Source of the DNA: Micropterix aruncella
Taxonomy: Eukaryota; Arthropoda; Insecta; Lepidoptera; Micropterigidae
Length of the DNA: 64,000 nucleotides
Direction of reading: 5' to 3'
Assembly (NCBI GenBank): GCA_944548615.1
Contig: OX155980.1
Coordinates: forward strand, 3,343,884 to 3,407,883
How positions within the stretch are numbered: the first letter of the stretch is position 1; every line of letters starts with the position of its first letter. Below the pieces are notes generated by a model. That model saw only the letters and a list, made by a program, of their open reading frames with translations. It was not told the DNA's origin and did no database searches. Of the stretch, positions 23,676 to 33,233 are shown piece by piece. The position numbers were made by a program, and so were the translations under genes.

Positions 23676-24050
23676 TAGATATGAATTTATTGCGGACCAG
23701 TGCGTCCTTTGCCCGTAATACCACTCGGGATCGGGTGGCCGATACGTCCTTTCAAGAAAGGCATGACAACAGGTCAACATCCACCCCCGCTGCATAGGAG
23801 ACTCTACAGAAGGAGTGTCCACACTCCCTCATTAATTAGTCACAGTGCACTTGACCGATTGGCTGATGCCGCACGGTGCGCAAACCGTCCGGTACCGCCG
23901 GGGGACGTTCGTGTATAAACAAAGAGCGCACCTCACGGACATCAAAACTTTAAAATGGAAAAATCTATGGAATTAAATAATGTGAAACCGGGGGTGCCTT
24001 TACCGGGATAAACCTTCTTCGAGGATGCTACTCTGGTTAGCGGCTGAGAC
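23676..24050 (+). mobile_element. Family B subfamily 3, 3' part; left arm of an inverted duplication
   Basis: B landmarks: 'tattgcggaccagtgcgtcc', 'tttgcccg', 'ccgattggctgatgccgcac', 'ggtgcgcaaaccgtccgg', then the subfamily-3 end 'gtgcctttaccgggataaac' and 'gaggatgctactctggttag'. From 23855 on it is inverted against 24749-24946. Confidence 0.65.
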
Positions 24051-24056
24051 AAAAAT

Positions 24057-24112
24057 TATGTATATTTCCGGAATGTACTCAATCAGACCTATCATTTGAT
24101 ACTAAACGCGAA
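24057..24112 (-). repeat. Short C-family fragment
   Basis: 'atatttccggaatgtactc' to 'tactaaacgcg' is the C 3' arm, truncated. It lies in the left arm of the inverted duplication 23855-24112 / 24686-24946. Confidence 0.7.
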
Positions 24113-24474
24113 TTAAAACAAGACACACACTTACAGACATCTTACACGCACACATACATATAACACGTCATAGTAGGGTTGGTTGTAAGAGATTGTCATA
24201 TGACAATAAACCCGTCCATTGTGACATTTTCAATGAGCATAAACAAACAAGCATTTTACTTACCGCTAGATAGCGCATCGTGATCACAGCTTTTCATAGC
24301 TGTATATAAAATTAAAAAACAAAAAAAAAAAAATGTTTTTAGTTTTTTTTTTAAAATACATATATCAAATGTTGCTTACTTTGTTGTACTGATTCACCCA
24401 CTAAAAAAATGCCTGTGCAGTAAAAACACCCCATATAAATAAATAAGCTGCCAGGATAAGGAAAGGGAAGATAT
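24113..24474 (+). repeat. LINE 3' UTR-like repeat with A-rich end
   Basis: 'tagggttggttgtaagag' and 'acccgtccattgtgac' recur at 48229-48290. An A-rich tract follows at 24313-24333. Likely the 3' end of a LINE; no coding sequence. Confidence 0.45.
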
Positions 24475-24738
24475 ACTACACCACTGCCCAACAAAAAAGA
24501 GTGTTTATCTATGTATGTTTTCCGTTTCTTTGTTCCACCTTAACTTCTAAACGCTCCAACCGATTTAGAAGTATGCAATATTGTTAGAATCGTTATGTCA
24601 TCCCGAGTGTCATAAGGTACCTTAACTGTCCAAATATCAAGTAATCAGACGACTAAATGTCCAAATGACAATAATAGCATCGCGTTTAATATCAAATGAT
24701 AGGTCTGATTGAGTACATTCCGGAAATATCATTTATGT
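24475..24738 (+). repeat. C-family copy
   Basis: Full C arm: 'ctgcccaacaaaaaagagtg', 'aaccgatttagaagtatg', 'agaatcgttatgtcatccc', 'gtccaaatatcaagtaatc', 'gtacattccggaaatatc'. Its last 53 bp belong to the right arm of the inverted duplication. Confidence 0.75.
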
Positions 24739-24748
24739 CTTATCCTTT

Positions 24749-24946
24749 ATGTCTTAGCCGCTAACCAGAGTAGCATCCTCGAAGAAGGTCTATCCCGGTA
24801 AAGGCACCCCCGGTTTCACATTATTTAATTCCATAGATTTTCCCATTTTAAAGTTTTGATGTCCGTGAGGTGCGCTCTTTGTTTATACACGAACGCCTCC
24901 CGGCGGTACTGGACGGTTTGCGCACCGTGCGGCATTAGCCAATCGG
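24749..24946 (-). mobile_element. Family B subfamily 3 end; right arm of an inverted duplication
   Basis: Reverse complement of 23855-24050: 'gcatcctcgaagaaggtct', 'gtccgtgaggtgcgctcttt', 'gcggtactggacggtttgcg', 'gcattagccaatcgg'. Confidence 0.7.
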
Positions 24947-25445
24947 TAATTCAGTTCGAATTTATCGCGGACCGTTTCGTCCTTTGCCCGTCTGCACACG
25001 GGATCGGTATACTTCAGTTATTCGCCGGAGTGCCCGAAGGACATCCCACAGGAGAACTGATCCCCCGTGGCAAGGCAGAGAAACCGGGGATGCCTTTACC
25101 GGGATAGACCTTCTTCGCGGATGCTACTCTGGTTAGGGGATGCAGAAATAACGAGCATGGGGTGGTGTCGACTACCAAGGGCGAACACGTCACCTCAGGA
25201 AGTTTTAACGATATTGCTCAATCTGTCTCTCTTGATAAGACTTGGGGCGAAACAATCCACTGTCTAGCTACGCCAACTCGCCCATAAGAAGCCAACGCCT
25301 TACCGCGAGACACCGGGAATGGGCACACAGCGGCAAACCTCGCGCCCTTACTACCAGTTTTGGCCAAATTTCTGCGGCCACCCGACTGGTTACGCTTGCG
25401 CGGTCCTCTCCCGTATGTTAGCGGTGATTCGGCAACATACAGAGG
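24947..25445 (+). mobile_element. Two rearranged family B fragments
   Basis: 24955-25145 runs 'tttatcgcggaccg', 'tttgcccgtctgcacacggg' and directly to the subfamily-3 end 'gcctttaccgggatagacc', so the middle is deleted. 25155-25445 is a B 5' half: 'gtgtcgactaccaagggcg', 'cacctcaggaagttttaacg', 'aagccaacgccttaccgcga', 'acttgcgcggtcctctccc'-type text. Confidence 0.65.
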
Positions 25446-25609
25446 GTTGGAAAGTGGATTGTATACTTGCCGGGACAGTCTTGAGAGTGACAGAACAGAT
25501 TTTTTTACTTTAGTGTAAAAGGACAGCAAGTAAGTGATGACATTAAAATGTAGTTTGTGTACATATTTTAGTATGTCATGATGAATATGATTTCATGTAA
25601 ATACTAATA
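25446..25609. other. Unassigned sequence
   Basis: Short stretch between B and H; nothing recognised. Confidence 0.35.
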
Positions 25610-26070
25610 AATAAATACAAACGGAGCTGCCATGGAATTCACCGACCGGAGTCGGGCCCATCATAATACTATTTTTTTTTACACTTCTGGGGGGTGAGCA
25701 GTGGATTCCGGACTTACGAACCGGCTGTGGTAGGTTTAGGACAGCTGTCTTGCCACATGTGAGCGTTCACCTTACCACCCATTCACTCCCCCTTCGAAGT
25801 AATATAAATTCTAAATTCATGTAAATACTAATAAAACAAAATAAAATAAAATAAAATACAAACGGAGCTGCCATGGAATTCACCGACCGAAGTCGGGCCC
25901 ATCATATAGTGTTATTACACTTCTGGGGAGTGAGCAGTGGATTCCAGAATAACGACCGGTTGTGGTAGGTTTAGGACTGCTGTCTAGCCACATGTGAGCG
26001 TCCACCTTACCACCCATTCACTCCCCCTTCGAAGTAATATAAATTCTAAATTAATGTAAATACTAAATTT
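25610..26070 (+). repeat. Family H tandem dimer, unit of about 235 bp
   Basis: Two near-identical units (about 25610-25845 and 25846-26070), each starting 'acaaacggagctgccatgg', through 'acacttctggggRgtgagc', 'tggtaggtttagga', 'cttaccacccattcactccc', and ending 'ttcgaagtaatataaattct'. They are joined by an (AAAAT)n run near 25835-25860, as expected for one retroposed unit landing in the tail of another. A third single copy is at 9163-9325. Confidence 0.7.
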
Positions 26071-26077
26071 TGACGGA

Positions 26078-26990
26078 TTGTCAACTATAACTTGGGTTGT
26101 CAACTACAAAGGGCGAACCCGTCACCTCAGTAAGTTTTAACGATAGTGATTGATTGTCTCCCGTGAGGTGAGCGTGGATGACAACTTGGGTTGTCGACTA
26201 CAGCGGGCGAGCCCGTCACCTCAGGAAGCTTTACCGATTAGTCGTTCTATCTCCCTGGAGTGAGCGCAGAAGACTTGAGGATAAACCAGTCCACCGTCTA
26301 GCTCCGCCACAAGCCCGTAAGAGGCCAACGCCTTAACCGCGAGATAGCCAGGAATGTTACCCGGCGGGCCGACACTCACGCCCTTACTTCCGATTGTGAC
26401 CAGATTACTCCGGTCTCTCGATTGGTTACGAGTTCGAAGTCGCTTGCGCGGTCCTCTCCCTTACGAAGCGGTGAAACGGTGGTCACCGAATCTGTCGCGG
26501 ACCACAGCGTCCTTTGCCCGGCTGTTCACCCAGGATCGGATGGCCGATGGTCATTTCAAGAGCAGTCGCCGTAAGGTCCGCAACCATCCCCGCTCTAAAC
26601 AGTACTGCTTCCAGACTCCCCCGACTATTAGTCAGAGTGCACAGTCGATTGGCTTACGCCGCACGGAGCGCAGACCGTCCAGGAGCGCCAGAAGGTTGAT
26701 TCCTAGGGGAAACTGACCGTAAGGCCAGAGTCCTACCCAGGCGCGCACTTCATGCGTGGAGGCTGTCGGATAGGTGTTGACTTGTGAGGGTGACCAACCC
26801 TGAACAGAATCGGTCTTCGTGGCCAACTTAGCAAGGGCCCATTAACTCATTTAAGAGACAATACAAATCTACCGTCTAGCTAAGCCAACATACCCGTCAG
26901 ATGCCAACGCTTTACGGCGGGGCACCGGGAAAGTTAATCAGCCGGCAGCCTCGCCCCCTAACTACCAGTTTTGGAAGGATATCTACGTCT
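26078..26990 (+). mobile_element. Family B subfamily 2, split by a subfamily 1 copy
   Basis: Pieces 26078-26184 ('gggttgtcaactacaaaggg', 'tgattgtctcccgtgaggtg') and about 26860-26990 ('acaatacaaatctaccgtct', 'ctttacggcggggcaccggg', 'taactaccagttttgg') are colinear with the uninterrupted subfamily-2 copy at 14441-14640. The 3' half is missing: it stops at 'ggatatctacgtctgg'. Confidence 0.7.
26185..26856 (+). mobile_element. Family B, well-preserved full unit (subfamily 1)
   Basis: From 'cttgggttgtcgactacagc' to 'caagggcccattaactc', close to a consensus full length (about 665 bp). It contains the longest version of the internal B frame (26354-26716, 120 codons, starting MLPGG). Inserted in subfamily 2; a short shared 'gacaa' at both edges is the only TSD candidate. 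Confidence 0.8.
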
Positions 26991-27039
26991 GGAATTTGCC
27001 TGTTTGGGCGCTATCGAGAATGCACACAAAGGTCAAAGA

Positions 27040-28160
27040 GAGACACACACAAGTAAATATATTAAAAGTAATATAAAACACGACTGCTGTTACCAAAAGG
27101 GAACTACTGTATTCATAATTATTTTTAATATGATTTGTTTACGAAATATTTGTGGGTTATGTATTTATCCATATAGATACATGTATGATTTCAGAATGTT
27201 CTCAGTTAGACATTTAATTCGTCACGAAACACGATATATTTATGTAGATTCCGACAATTAGTCAACTATCCACTTGATATGCTGACGTGCTACTAGCTCA
27301 AAAAATAGAACCCCATCCTAATAAACTATCCTATCTTGAGACGCTAGCTTATTAGCTTTCTCACTGACTTACTAGCCTATAAATGAAGCTAGTTCTGTAT
27401 ACACAAAGCCAGAGTTATTAGCTTGCTAGCTTACTAAGACTAGCTTACTATCCTAGCTAATATATTAAACATATTATATTAACATATTTAATAATATATT
27501 AACAAGTAAATTTATTAATACTGCCGTTACAGAAAGTAAACTATTATATTTATAACTAGCTACGCCCAGCGGTTTCACCCGCGTGGTGATGGAAAATTGT
27601 GATAATGATGATAGAAAACCATATATCTTTATAAATTATAGCCTATGTGTTATTCTGATGTGTAAGCTATATTATTGTAAAGTTTCATCAAAATCCATTC
27701 AGTAGTTTTTGCGTGAAAGAGTAACAAACATCCATACATACATACAAACTTTCGCGTTTATAATATTAGTAGGATTATTTTTATTTCTTTTTTTTTAATG
27801 AAATATTTGTGGTTTACGTATTTATCCATATAAGTACAAATATATTTCCGGAATGTACTCAATCAGACCTATCATTTGGTACTAAACGCGATAAATCTCT
27901 GTTAAATTATTGACATTTGGACATTTAGTAGACTGATTACTTGATATTTGAAAAGTTAAGGTACCCTATGACACTCGAGATGACATAACGATTCTAACAA
28001 TACCACAAACTTCTAAATTAGTTTTGGCGTTTAGAAGTTATGGTGGAATAAAGAAACGGAAAGAATACATAGATGAACCCTGAACACATTGCACTCCTTT
28101 TTTGTTGAGCAGTAGTTTAAAAACTAGCGTCGTGTATCCCGGGCCTAACCACGTTAAAAT
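27040..28160 (-). mobile_element. Composite C-family element, inverted copy, split by a Helitron
   Basis: Mirror of 17935-19170: 'agctcaaaaaatagaac' (27299), 'agctagttctgtataca', 'ctatcctagctaatatatt', 'ctgccgttacagaaagtaaac', Helitron 27556-27774, then the C arm 27790-28105 and 'cgtgtatcccgggcctaacc'. A further C fragment at 27140-27280 precedes it. The C arm is uninterrupted here at the point where LINE F sits in the other copy. Confidence 0.7.
27556..27774 (-). mobile_element. Non-autonomous Helitron, 219 bp
   Basis: On the minus strand it starts TCCTACTAATATTATAAACG and ends ...GCTGGGCGTAGCTAG, with the 3' terminal CTAG and a GC-rich hairpin ('ccacgcgggtgaaaccgc') just upstream. The insertion is exactly between A and T, no TSD. 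The 17-19 kb copy of the host element reads straight through this site ('tataataatttt' equivalent), giving the empty site. No Rep/helicase, so mobilised in trans. Confidence 0.85.
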
Positions 28161-28164
28161 ATGA

Positions 28165-28455
28165 AATATTTGTGGTTTACGTATTTATCCATATAAGTAG
28201 ATGTATATTTCCGGAATGTACTCAATCAGACCTATCATTTGATACTAAACGCGATACTATTATTGTCATTTGGACATTTAGTCGACTGATTACTTGATAT
28301 TTGGACAGTTGAGGTACCTTATGACACTTAGGATGACATAACGATTCTATCAATACCGCATACTTCTAAATCGGTTAGAGCGTTTCGAAGTTAAGGTGGA
28401 ACAAAGAAACGGAAAACATACATAGATGAACACTTCTTTTTTTTGCGCAGTGGTG
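28165..28455 (-). repeat. C-family copy
   Basis: Complete C arm in minus orientation, from 'gaaatatttgtggtttacg' to 'tgcgcagtggtgtaaa'. Very close to the C arm at 27790-28105, in direct tandem with it. Confidence 0.75.
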
Positions 28456-28984
28456 TAAAAACTGCATTCACGATAGAAAAGAAATCAAAACAAACCACCT
28501 GTTTGTTGCTCATTTGTTTTATTTAAATTTCATTCGAGGACCGACAATCAAACCTGTTGCCCCCTCTCTGCCGCCACGAGCTCGCTCCGAACGCTGCTTG
28601 TAGACGAGTATCTATCTAAAGGTTAGAGTTCAAGCCGCATTATCGACCTCTTTATAGCTTGAAATTTAATATTTGCAATCGTCCGCATTGGCCAATAAAT
28701 GGGGTTTTTTCGTACGCCTTTGTTTGATATGCAATGGATATTGGATAGATAGATCACATCTTTATTATATTTGATGCCAGGTATATCGACAACGCAACAG
28801 TGGTAAAGCCTACATCTTCTTCTTCCTCAAGTGCCACATGCTAAAAGATCATTGGCTAGTCTAAATAGAAAAATATGGACTGTGGTGTTTTAATGAAATC
28901 AATGACCCAGGATTTTAAATACAAGATTGATATACAATTGACCATTCTGAATTAGGTACTATATATCTCTAACACAGGGTTGAG
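28456..28984. other. Unassigned sequence
   Basis: No recognised family or gene. Confidence 0.35.
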
Positions 28985-29285
28985 TTTTTAATTAGACGAG
29001 ATATTCCAACCAAACATGATTTCGGCCCAGCAAGCCATCTGTGTACCGAATTTAAGTCTCTAACTCCAAATATTTCGAGATTAAAGTATAACTAGCGCGC
29101 CCTCTGGTAGACCGATTCTAACTACAATCTTTCCAACTCTTGCCATGGCCAAATGATGCCGGCATGTCAAATTTCAGCTCAATCGGATGAAGCGTTTAGG
29201 CGCTATTTAGGAGGAATACACATTCGCACAGACTCACAGACAGAGTTCAGTCTGGAAATGGTCCTAATCGTCACAGGGGGGGTGT
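28985..29285 (-). repeat. Family L copy
   Basis: 'tattccaaccaaacatg', 'atttcgagattaaagtata', 'ctcttgccatggccaaatg', 'tcaatcggatgaagcg' and 'ggcgctatttaggagg' are the reverse complement of the L text at 32390-32660. The plus frame 29153-29359 is not recognisable. Confidence 0.65.
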
Positions 29286-29648
29286 CAGAATGGATATTTT
29301 CGTCTTTATGTCGACTTTTTAGCGCGTTCACCATACTTTCCCTGATGGCAGGAAAGTAAAGTAGTAGTTATCACGGGGAGGGCGATGTCTGTTTCGCCCG
29401 TCGGCCTCGGCCAGTGAAGTGTTGGAATCAGCCATGCATCTAAACGGATTATCCACCAGCTGAGCTCCGAACACGATCGAATAGTTCGACGAATTTCCTA
29501 CAAAGGCGGATTACCTAACAGGAATTACTGAGCCCCATAGAAAACACGTTCGCTTAAATTGGGTGAAATAAGCGGATATTATTGATTTACAGGTACGGAG
29601 ATGACACAGATATTTTAAAGATCCTAAATTTTGAACCAGTTATAGCAG

Positions 29649-29682
29649 TTAACGTTATAATAATAATAATAATAATAATAAT
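29649..29682 (-). repeat. (AAT)n tail of LINE A, displaced
   Basis: AAT units that match the expected 3' tail of the minus-strand LINE A, now separated from its UTR (from 29821) by the Penelope-like fragment. Confidence 0.65.
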
Positions 29683-29820
29683 TCGACGTATAAAATCGAA
29701 GACTATCGCGGTTGTTTGACATTATAAATAGGATAGAAAACGAATTTACCGCGTGAAATTTGTAGCACCCGACGTTTCGGTGACGTTGCAGCCGGTAAAT
29801 TCGTTTTCTGTCCTATTTAT
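29683..29820. mobile_element. Penelope-like terminal fragment (minimal, self-inverted)
   Basis: A 28-bp motif 'ataaataggatagaaaac'+ 'gaatttaccg' appears at 29726-29753 and inverted at 29791-29819. Between them sits 'cgtgaaatttgtagcaccc' + 'gacgtttcggtgacg'. The same terminal sequences flank the Penelope-like copy at 36374-37048, which carries recognisable coding sequence. Confidence 0.7.
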
Positions 29821-30661
29821 AAAATAATTAGACGCTTTATTTGCTTTAACAAAAAGGCGAGCTTATTGCCTAAAAGCAATATCTTACAGCTAACCTTAAC
29901 CTAGTGGAATAACATGTTATGCGGTAAAAATAAACTAATAAATTAAATTTTAATCATTTAAATTCAGCAGGGAAACAAAACAATAAATTTAAGGAAAAAC
30001 AAACAATAAACCTATAATGACGCAGGGAACGCAATAGGGAGGAAAGAAAAGGGAAAAACAAGGAAAAGTTTATGAGCGTGGGTTCAAGTGTTCTAAGAGC
30101 CTGCGTTTGAAGCAAAACAAACTGGGTGCTATCCTTATACGCGTGGGTAAAGCATTCCAGAGACGGGCTCCACGTACAGAGAAGGAGTGCGAGAAGAAAT
30201 CACTACTGTGACTAAGGATCGAGAGCAGTAGGTTGTCTTCAGATTTCAAAGGGCGCCAGTGAGAAGATAGAGGTTTGAACCTACTTTTAAGATAGTTCGG
30301 AGCGGCCCCCTTCAGGACTCTGAAGAGCAAACCTAGGACTCTCGTATATATCTCTTCTTTCTCGGGTCGTCAGCCAGTGAAGTCTCTTTCTGTACTCCGT
30401 AATATGCTCAAACTTTCTTAGGTCGTAAATGAATCGAATGCAGACATTTTGCAGCCTTTCTACCCTGGTGGCTAGATCTTCCTTGATGTCGCTGAAAAAA
30501 CTGAGGTCACGATGGCAGAGAATATTATGTAGAGTAGTGATTTCAAAATGCGAACATTTCCATCTTCGAAAAAGAAACATATGTAGTATAATGTGTTTTG
30601 CTATTGCTTTACGTTGATGTAAGATGGAAAGAGTTACGTACAGGTTCGAAAGTGGACACAA
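29821..30661 (-). mobile_element. LINE family A, longest copy
   Basis: The minus strand encodes, in two overlapping frames, 'ERLQNVCIRFIYDLRKFEHIT', 'RLHWL(T)', then 'GAAPNYLKSRF', 'DNLLLSILSHSSDFF', 'FSVRGARLWNALP' and 'FKRRLLEHL', stop near 30070, then 3' UTR. The order is the conserved post-RT block of a jockey/CR1-like ORF2. The frameshift is near 30290-30330. Further upstream the 5' end is truncated at about 30661. Confidence 0.85.
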
Positions 30662-30834
30662 TTAAAATTAATGTGGTTTTCGCCATTGTTTTCATGGCGA
30701 TCGGTTGAGCGCTATAGGAGTTGATGTGTTGCAGCGCCATCTAGTGGTAAGCTACAACAATGTGGATATCATGAAAACCTTTTCCATTAAAAAAATCATA
30801 CATGTGGCAACTTTCATGGAGATCGGTCTTACCT
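30662..30834. other. Unassigned sequence
   Basis: Short unassigned spacer before the E element. Confidence 0.3.
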
Positions 30835-31697
30835 AAAGGGGTAATCATATTATCGGACGCGTCCGCGAGGCGCGGCTTATGGACGCGACTGAACAGTATG
30901 CACAGTCGTTTGGGACGCGGCTTGCCAGATCTCTATTAGACGTCCGAAGCCTCAAGGTGACGTCCGCGACTGACGTCCGATAATGTGCACGGCTCTGTAA
31001 CGGATCTTAAGTCCACTACATACGATCAACAAATGCATCGATTTCCAGTGAAATCCACTGACACAATTCAGCTATTATTTTGACTCGTGCAGCTATGAAT
31101 CAGCACGATGAAACAATACTTTTACTCAGAATATTTCAAATTGCATTATTGCACGGCCTATATAAACCGGCCAAAAAGCAACCACATTATCAGTCCCCGA
31201 TTGATCACCTTCCCCCAAGGTTGCGACGGCATATCCGGTACCCCTCTACGAGGTCGCTCAACGGATCCGGCTCCTTGGTTTCCTTTCCTCATTTTCCCTG
31301 AGTCTCGAAGCATCAGTCTGTAATCCCACAGACTCGAGCCGTGCCCAGTACAAGATACTAGGAGCATACATACAATCCTCATCCACTTTCCTACATAACC
31401 GCCGTCGGGCAACCCTCGCGTCTCGATAAAGTAATCCGGGCACTCGTTAATTCGGCAAGCGTTATAACCGGCAATATTCAATCGATTCAATCAATAAACA
31501 TCTTCTGCTTCATCAAAACCGCCTTTAAATACGGAGATAACTCGTCAGTTGACACCACCACCTCACATCGAATAATTTGGAGTCTTGTGAGGGGTGGTCC
31601 CTCACTGCTCAATAGAAATTCATTACACAGAATAACCTTTCAGTCGCGTCCATAAGTCGCGGCTAACGGACGCGTCCGATAATATGTTTGCCCCTTT
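30835..31697. mobile_element. Family E foldback element, split by a solo LTR
   Basis: Outer ends AAAGGGGTAATCATATTATC and ...GATAATATGTTTGCCCCTTT are inverted; the left half repeats 'gtatgcacagtcgtttggg' and 'gcttgccagatctctatt' of the 22.6-kb copy. The intact copy reads 'cacggctcaatagaaattc' without a break; here an LTR sits in that sequence. Confidence 0.75.
30996..31604 (+). mobile_element. Solo LTR of an LTR retrotransposon, 609 bp
   Basis: Starts TGTAACGG and ends GGTCCCTCA, i.e. TG...CA. Flanked by CGGCTC (30990-30995) and CTGCTC (31605-31610), a probable 6-bp target duplication with one changed base. It contains a TATA box (tatataaa, 31159-31166) and AATAAA (31493-31498) in the right order for U3-R-U5. 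No internal region, so a product of LTR-LTR recombination. Ty3 or Bel/Pao type cannot be decided from an LTR alone. Confidence 0.7.
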
Positions 31698-31744
31698 ACG
31701 GTTTGGGTGACTATAAAGTTCGGACCAAAGGAGTAACAAAATAG

Positions 31745-32035
31745 AGAACGGGAGTGCGAAGGCGGGATGTGAGTGAATGCGTTCACCGAATAGAAAGAGA
31801 TAGGGGCATGTGGGGCCCTCCTCTATACTTGTCTAGTTGCGTATGCGCGTTTATCCATAGCATAGCAGACTTATGCCGTTGAAGCGTTGCCATAGCCTTT
31901 TCTTAAGAATAAAGAGTTTAATTATTATTATATATATACGCGACGTTTCCGTGCATGCGCGACTAGACAAGGATGGAGGAGGTACTATGTGCTGCTGTCT
32001 CTTTCTATTCGGCTGACACATTCTCAGGCTGGTCA
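31745..32035. mobile_element. Small foldback element carrying a LINE A 3' tip
   Basis: Left arm about 31770-31855 ('ccgaataga(a)agaga', 'cttgtctagt', 'gcgtatgcgcg') and right arm about 31940-32030 ('gcatgcgcgactagacaagg', 'ctctttctattcgg') are inverted. Between them, 31893-31937 is the last 45 bp of a LINE A ('cttttcttaagaataaagag' + ATT units). Confidence 0.65.
31893..31937 (+). mobile_element. LINE A 3' tip, 45 bp
   Basis: 'gccttttcttaagaataaag' and the ATT tail match 824-867 nearly exactly. An extreme 5' truncation. Confidence 0.75.
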
Positions 32036-32174
32036 CGGGGTCTAGTGGTTATATGTCAATGGTTCGGACAACAGTCAGATATACCAACATCCATTTTTAT
32101 ACACATATATGAAAGCTATATAGTCAGACAATGTATACATGAATACTTATATAAAACTATTATTTAAATGAGTA

Positions 32175-32285
32175 AAATATTCTTTAAGTCATGGCCCTCG
32201 ATTTCGGTCATATCATAGAAAGGGTGACCTATCAGTCCCTTTTTAATGTTTTTTACTTTACCGGCCAATCACCCAACAAATACGT
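32175..32285 (-). mobile_element. LINE family M fragment
   Basis: 'catggccctcgatttcggtc', 'atagaaagggtgacctatca' and 'ttaatgttttttac' match the M copies at 43620-43690 and 44100-44170. Confidence 0.65.
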
Positions 32286-32299
32286 AAAGTAAAGAAGAT

Positions 32300-32389
32300 G
32301 TATATAAGAAGATATATACATCCCCCCCTCCCCCCCTTCCTCGCCAACCCCCCTCCCCCTCTCACGAGATAATTAAAACCATTTCCAGA
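32300..32389. repeat. C-rich low-complexity tract
   Basis: Mostly C/T at 32319-32362. No other signal. Confidence 0.7.
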
Positions 32390-32660
32390 CTGTCTGTCTG
32401 TGTGTCTGTTTGTCTGCTAATTCCTCCACGATAGCGCCTAAACGCTTCATCCGATTGAGCTGAAATTTGCCATGCAGCCATCGTTTGGTTATTGGAAAGA
32501 GTTGAAAAGTCCAGTGTGGTTGAAATCGGTCCTCCAGAGGGTTAGCTTATCATACTTTAATCTCGAGATATTGGGCTTAAAGTCTTAGAAATATATTCGG
32601 GACTTAGGTGGCCGGTTGGGCCGAAATCCCATTGTGAAAGTTTGGTTGGAATATCTGTGA
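32390..32660 (+). repeat. Family L, continuous copy
   Basis: Opens with TGTCTG-type units ('tgtctgtctgtgtgtctg'), then 'cgcctaaacgcttcatccg', 'attgagctgaaatttgcc', 'tactttaatctcgagata', 'gaaatcccattgtgaaag'. Reference copy for L. Class undetermined. Confidence 0.65.
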
Positions 32661-32949
32661 TATTTCAAATCTAAATTGCGGCGTCACGCATTTTGATTCT
32701 AAGTTTAAATTTATTCTAAATTTTAATATATTGCGGCGTCGCGCGTTTAAATTTAAATGCCCCACATAATTCGATTTTTGAATTGAATGATCGTCCTTGG
32801 CTAATTGCCAGGAAAGTCTTGTGGTGACCTAGCCGTTTTTTATTTTATCTTGCGTCGTCCAGCTGTTTAATATTAGTAGGGATAGAAATAAGGTAATGAT
32901 AGAATTTAGATAATGATAGAATTTAGATGATGATAGAATTTAGTAGATG
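32661..32949. other. Unassigned, with a short tandem motif
   Basis: 'atgatagaatttag' is repeated about four times at 32893-32955; otherwise nothing recognised. Confidence 0.5.
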
Positions 32950-33195
32950 ATAGAATTTTGCACACGAAACCAACTAGACAACTCCCGAGTGATAATTTGA
33001 ATGTACCTAGGATGAAGACGTCTTTCGGACAGCGACACTACTCTTTCATAGCTACAAGACTTTATAATAAATTAAGCAGTGACATAAAAACCAGCCCCAA
33101 TTGACATTTGTTTAAAAGCAAAATAAATAAATGGCTGTTGCAAGAAAAGCGTTTATCTATCCATGCCATGATCGATGTAGTAGAATAAGTTGAAG
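32950..33195 (+). mobile_element. LINE family P, 3' end
   Basis: Reads 'NVPRMKTSFGQRHYSFIA', 'RLYNKLS', a stop, 'LFKSKINKWLL' and 'IHAMIDVVE', stop at about 33188. Matches the P end at 16390-16630. Directly followed by a TG-rich stretch used as target by family B. Confidence 0.75.
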
Positions 33196-33233
33196 TTGAC
33201 ATATATTGTGTATATATTATGTATGTATGTGTG

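Noticed and set aside
26640..26720. tRNA-like Pol III box B in family B ('ggttgattcc')
   Set aside because: Only a loose match and no box A at a proper distance; I do not call a tRNA-derived SINE.
29440..29590. Tc1/mariner transposase fragment
   Set aside because: A weak 'RRIS..GGL', 'HRKHVRLNWVK' resemblance in broken frames; too little to call.
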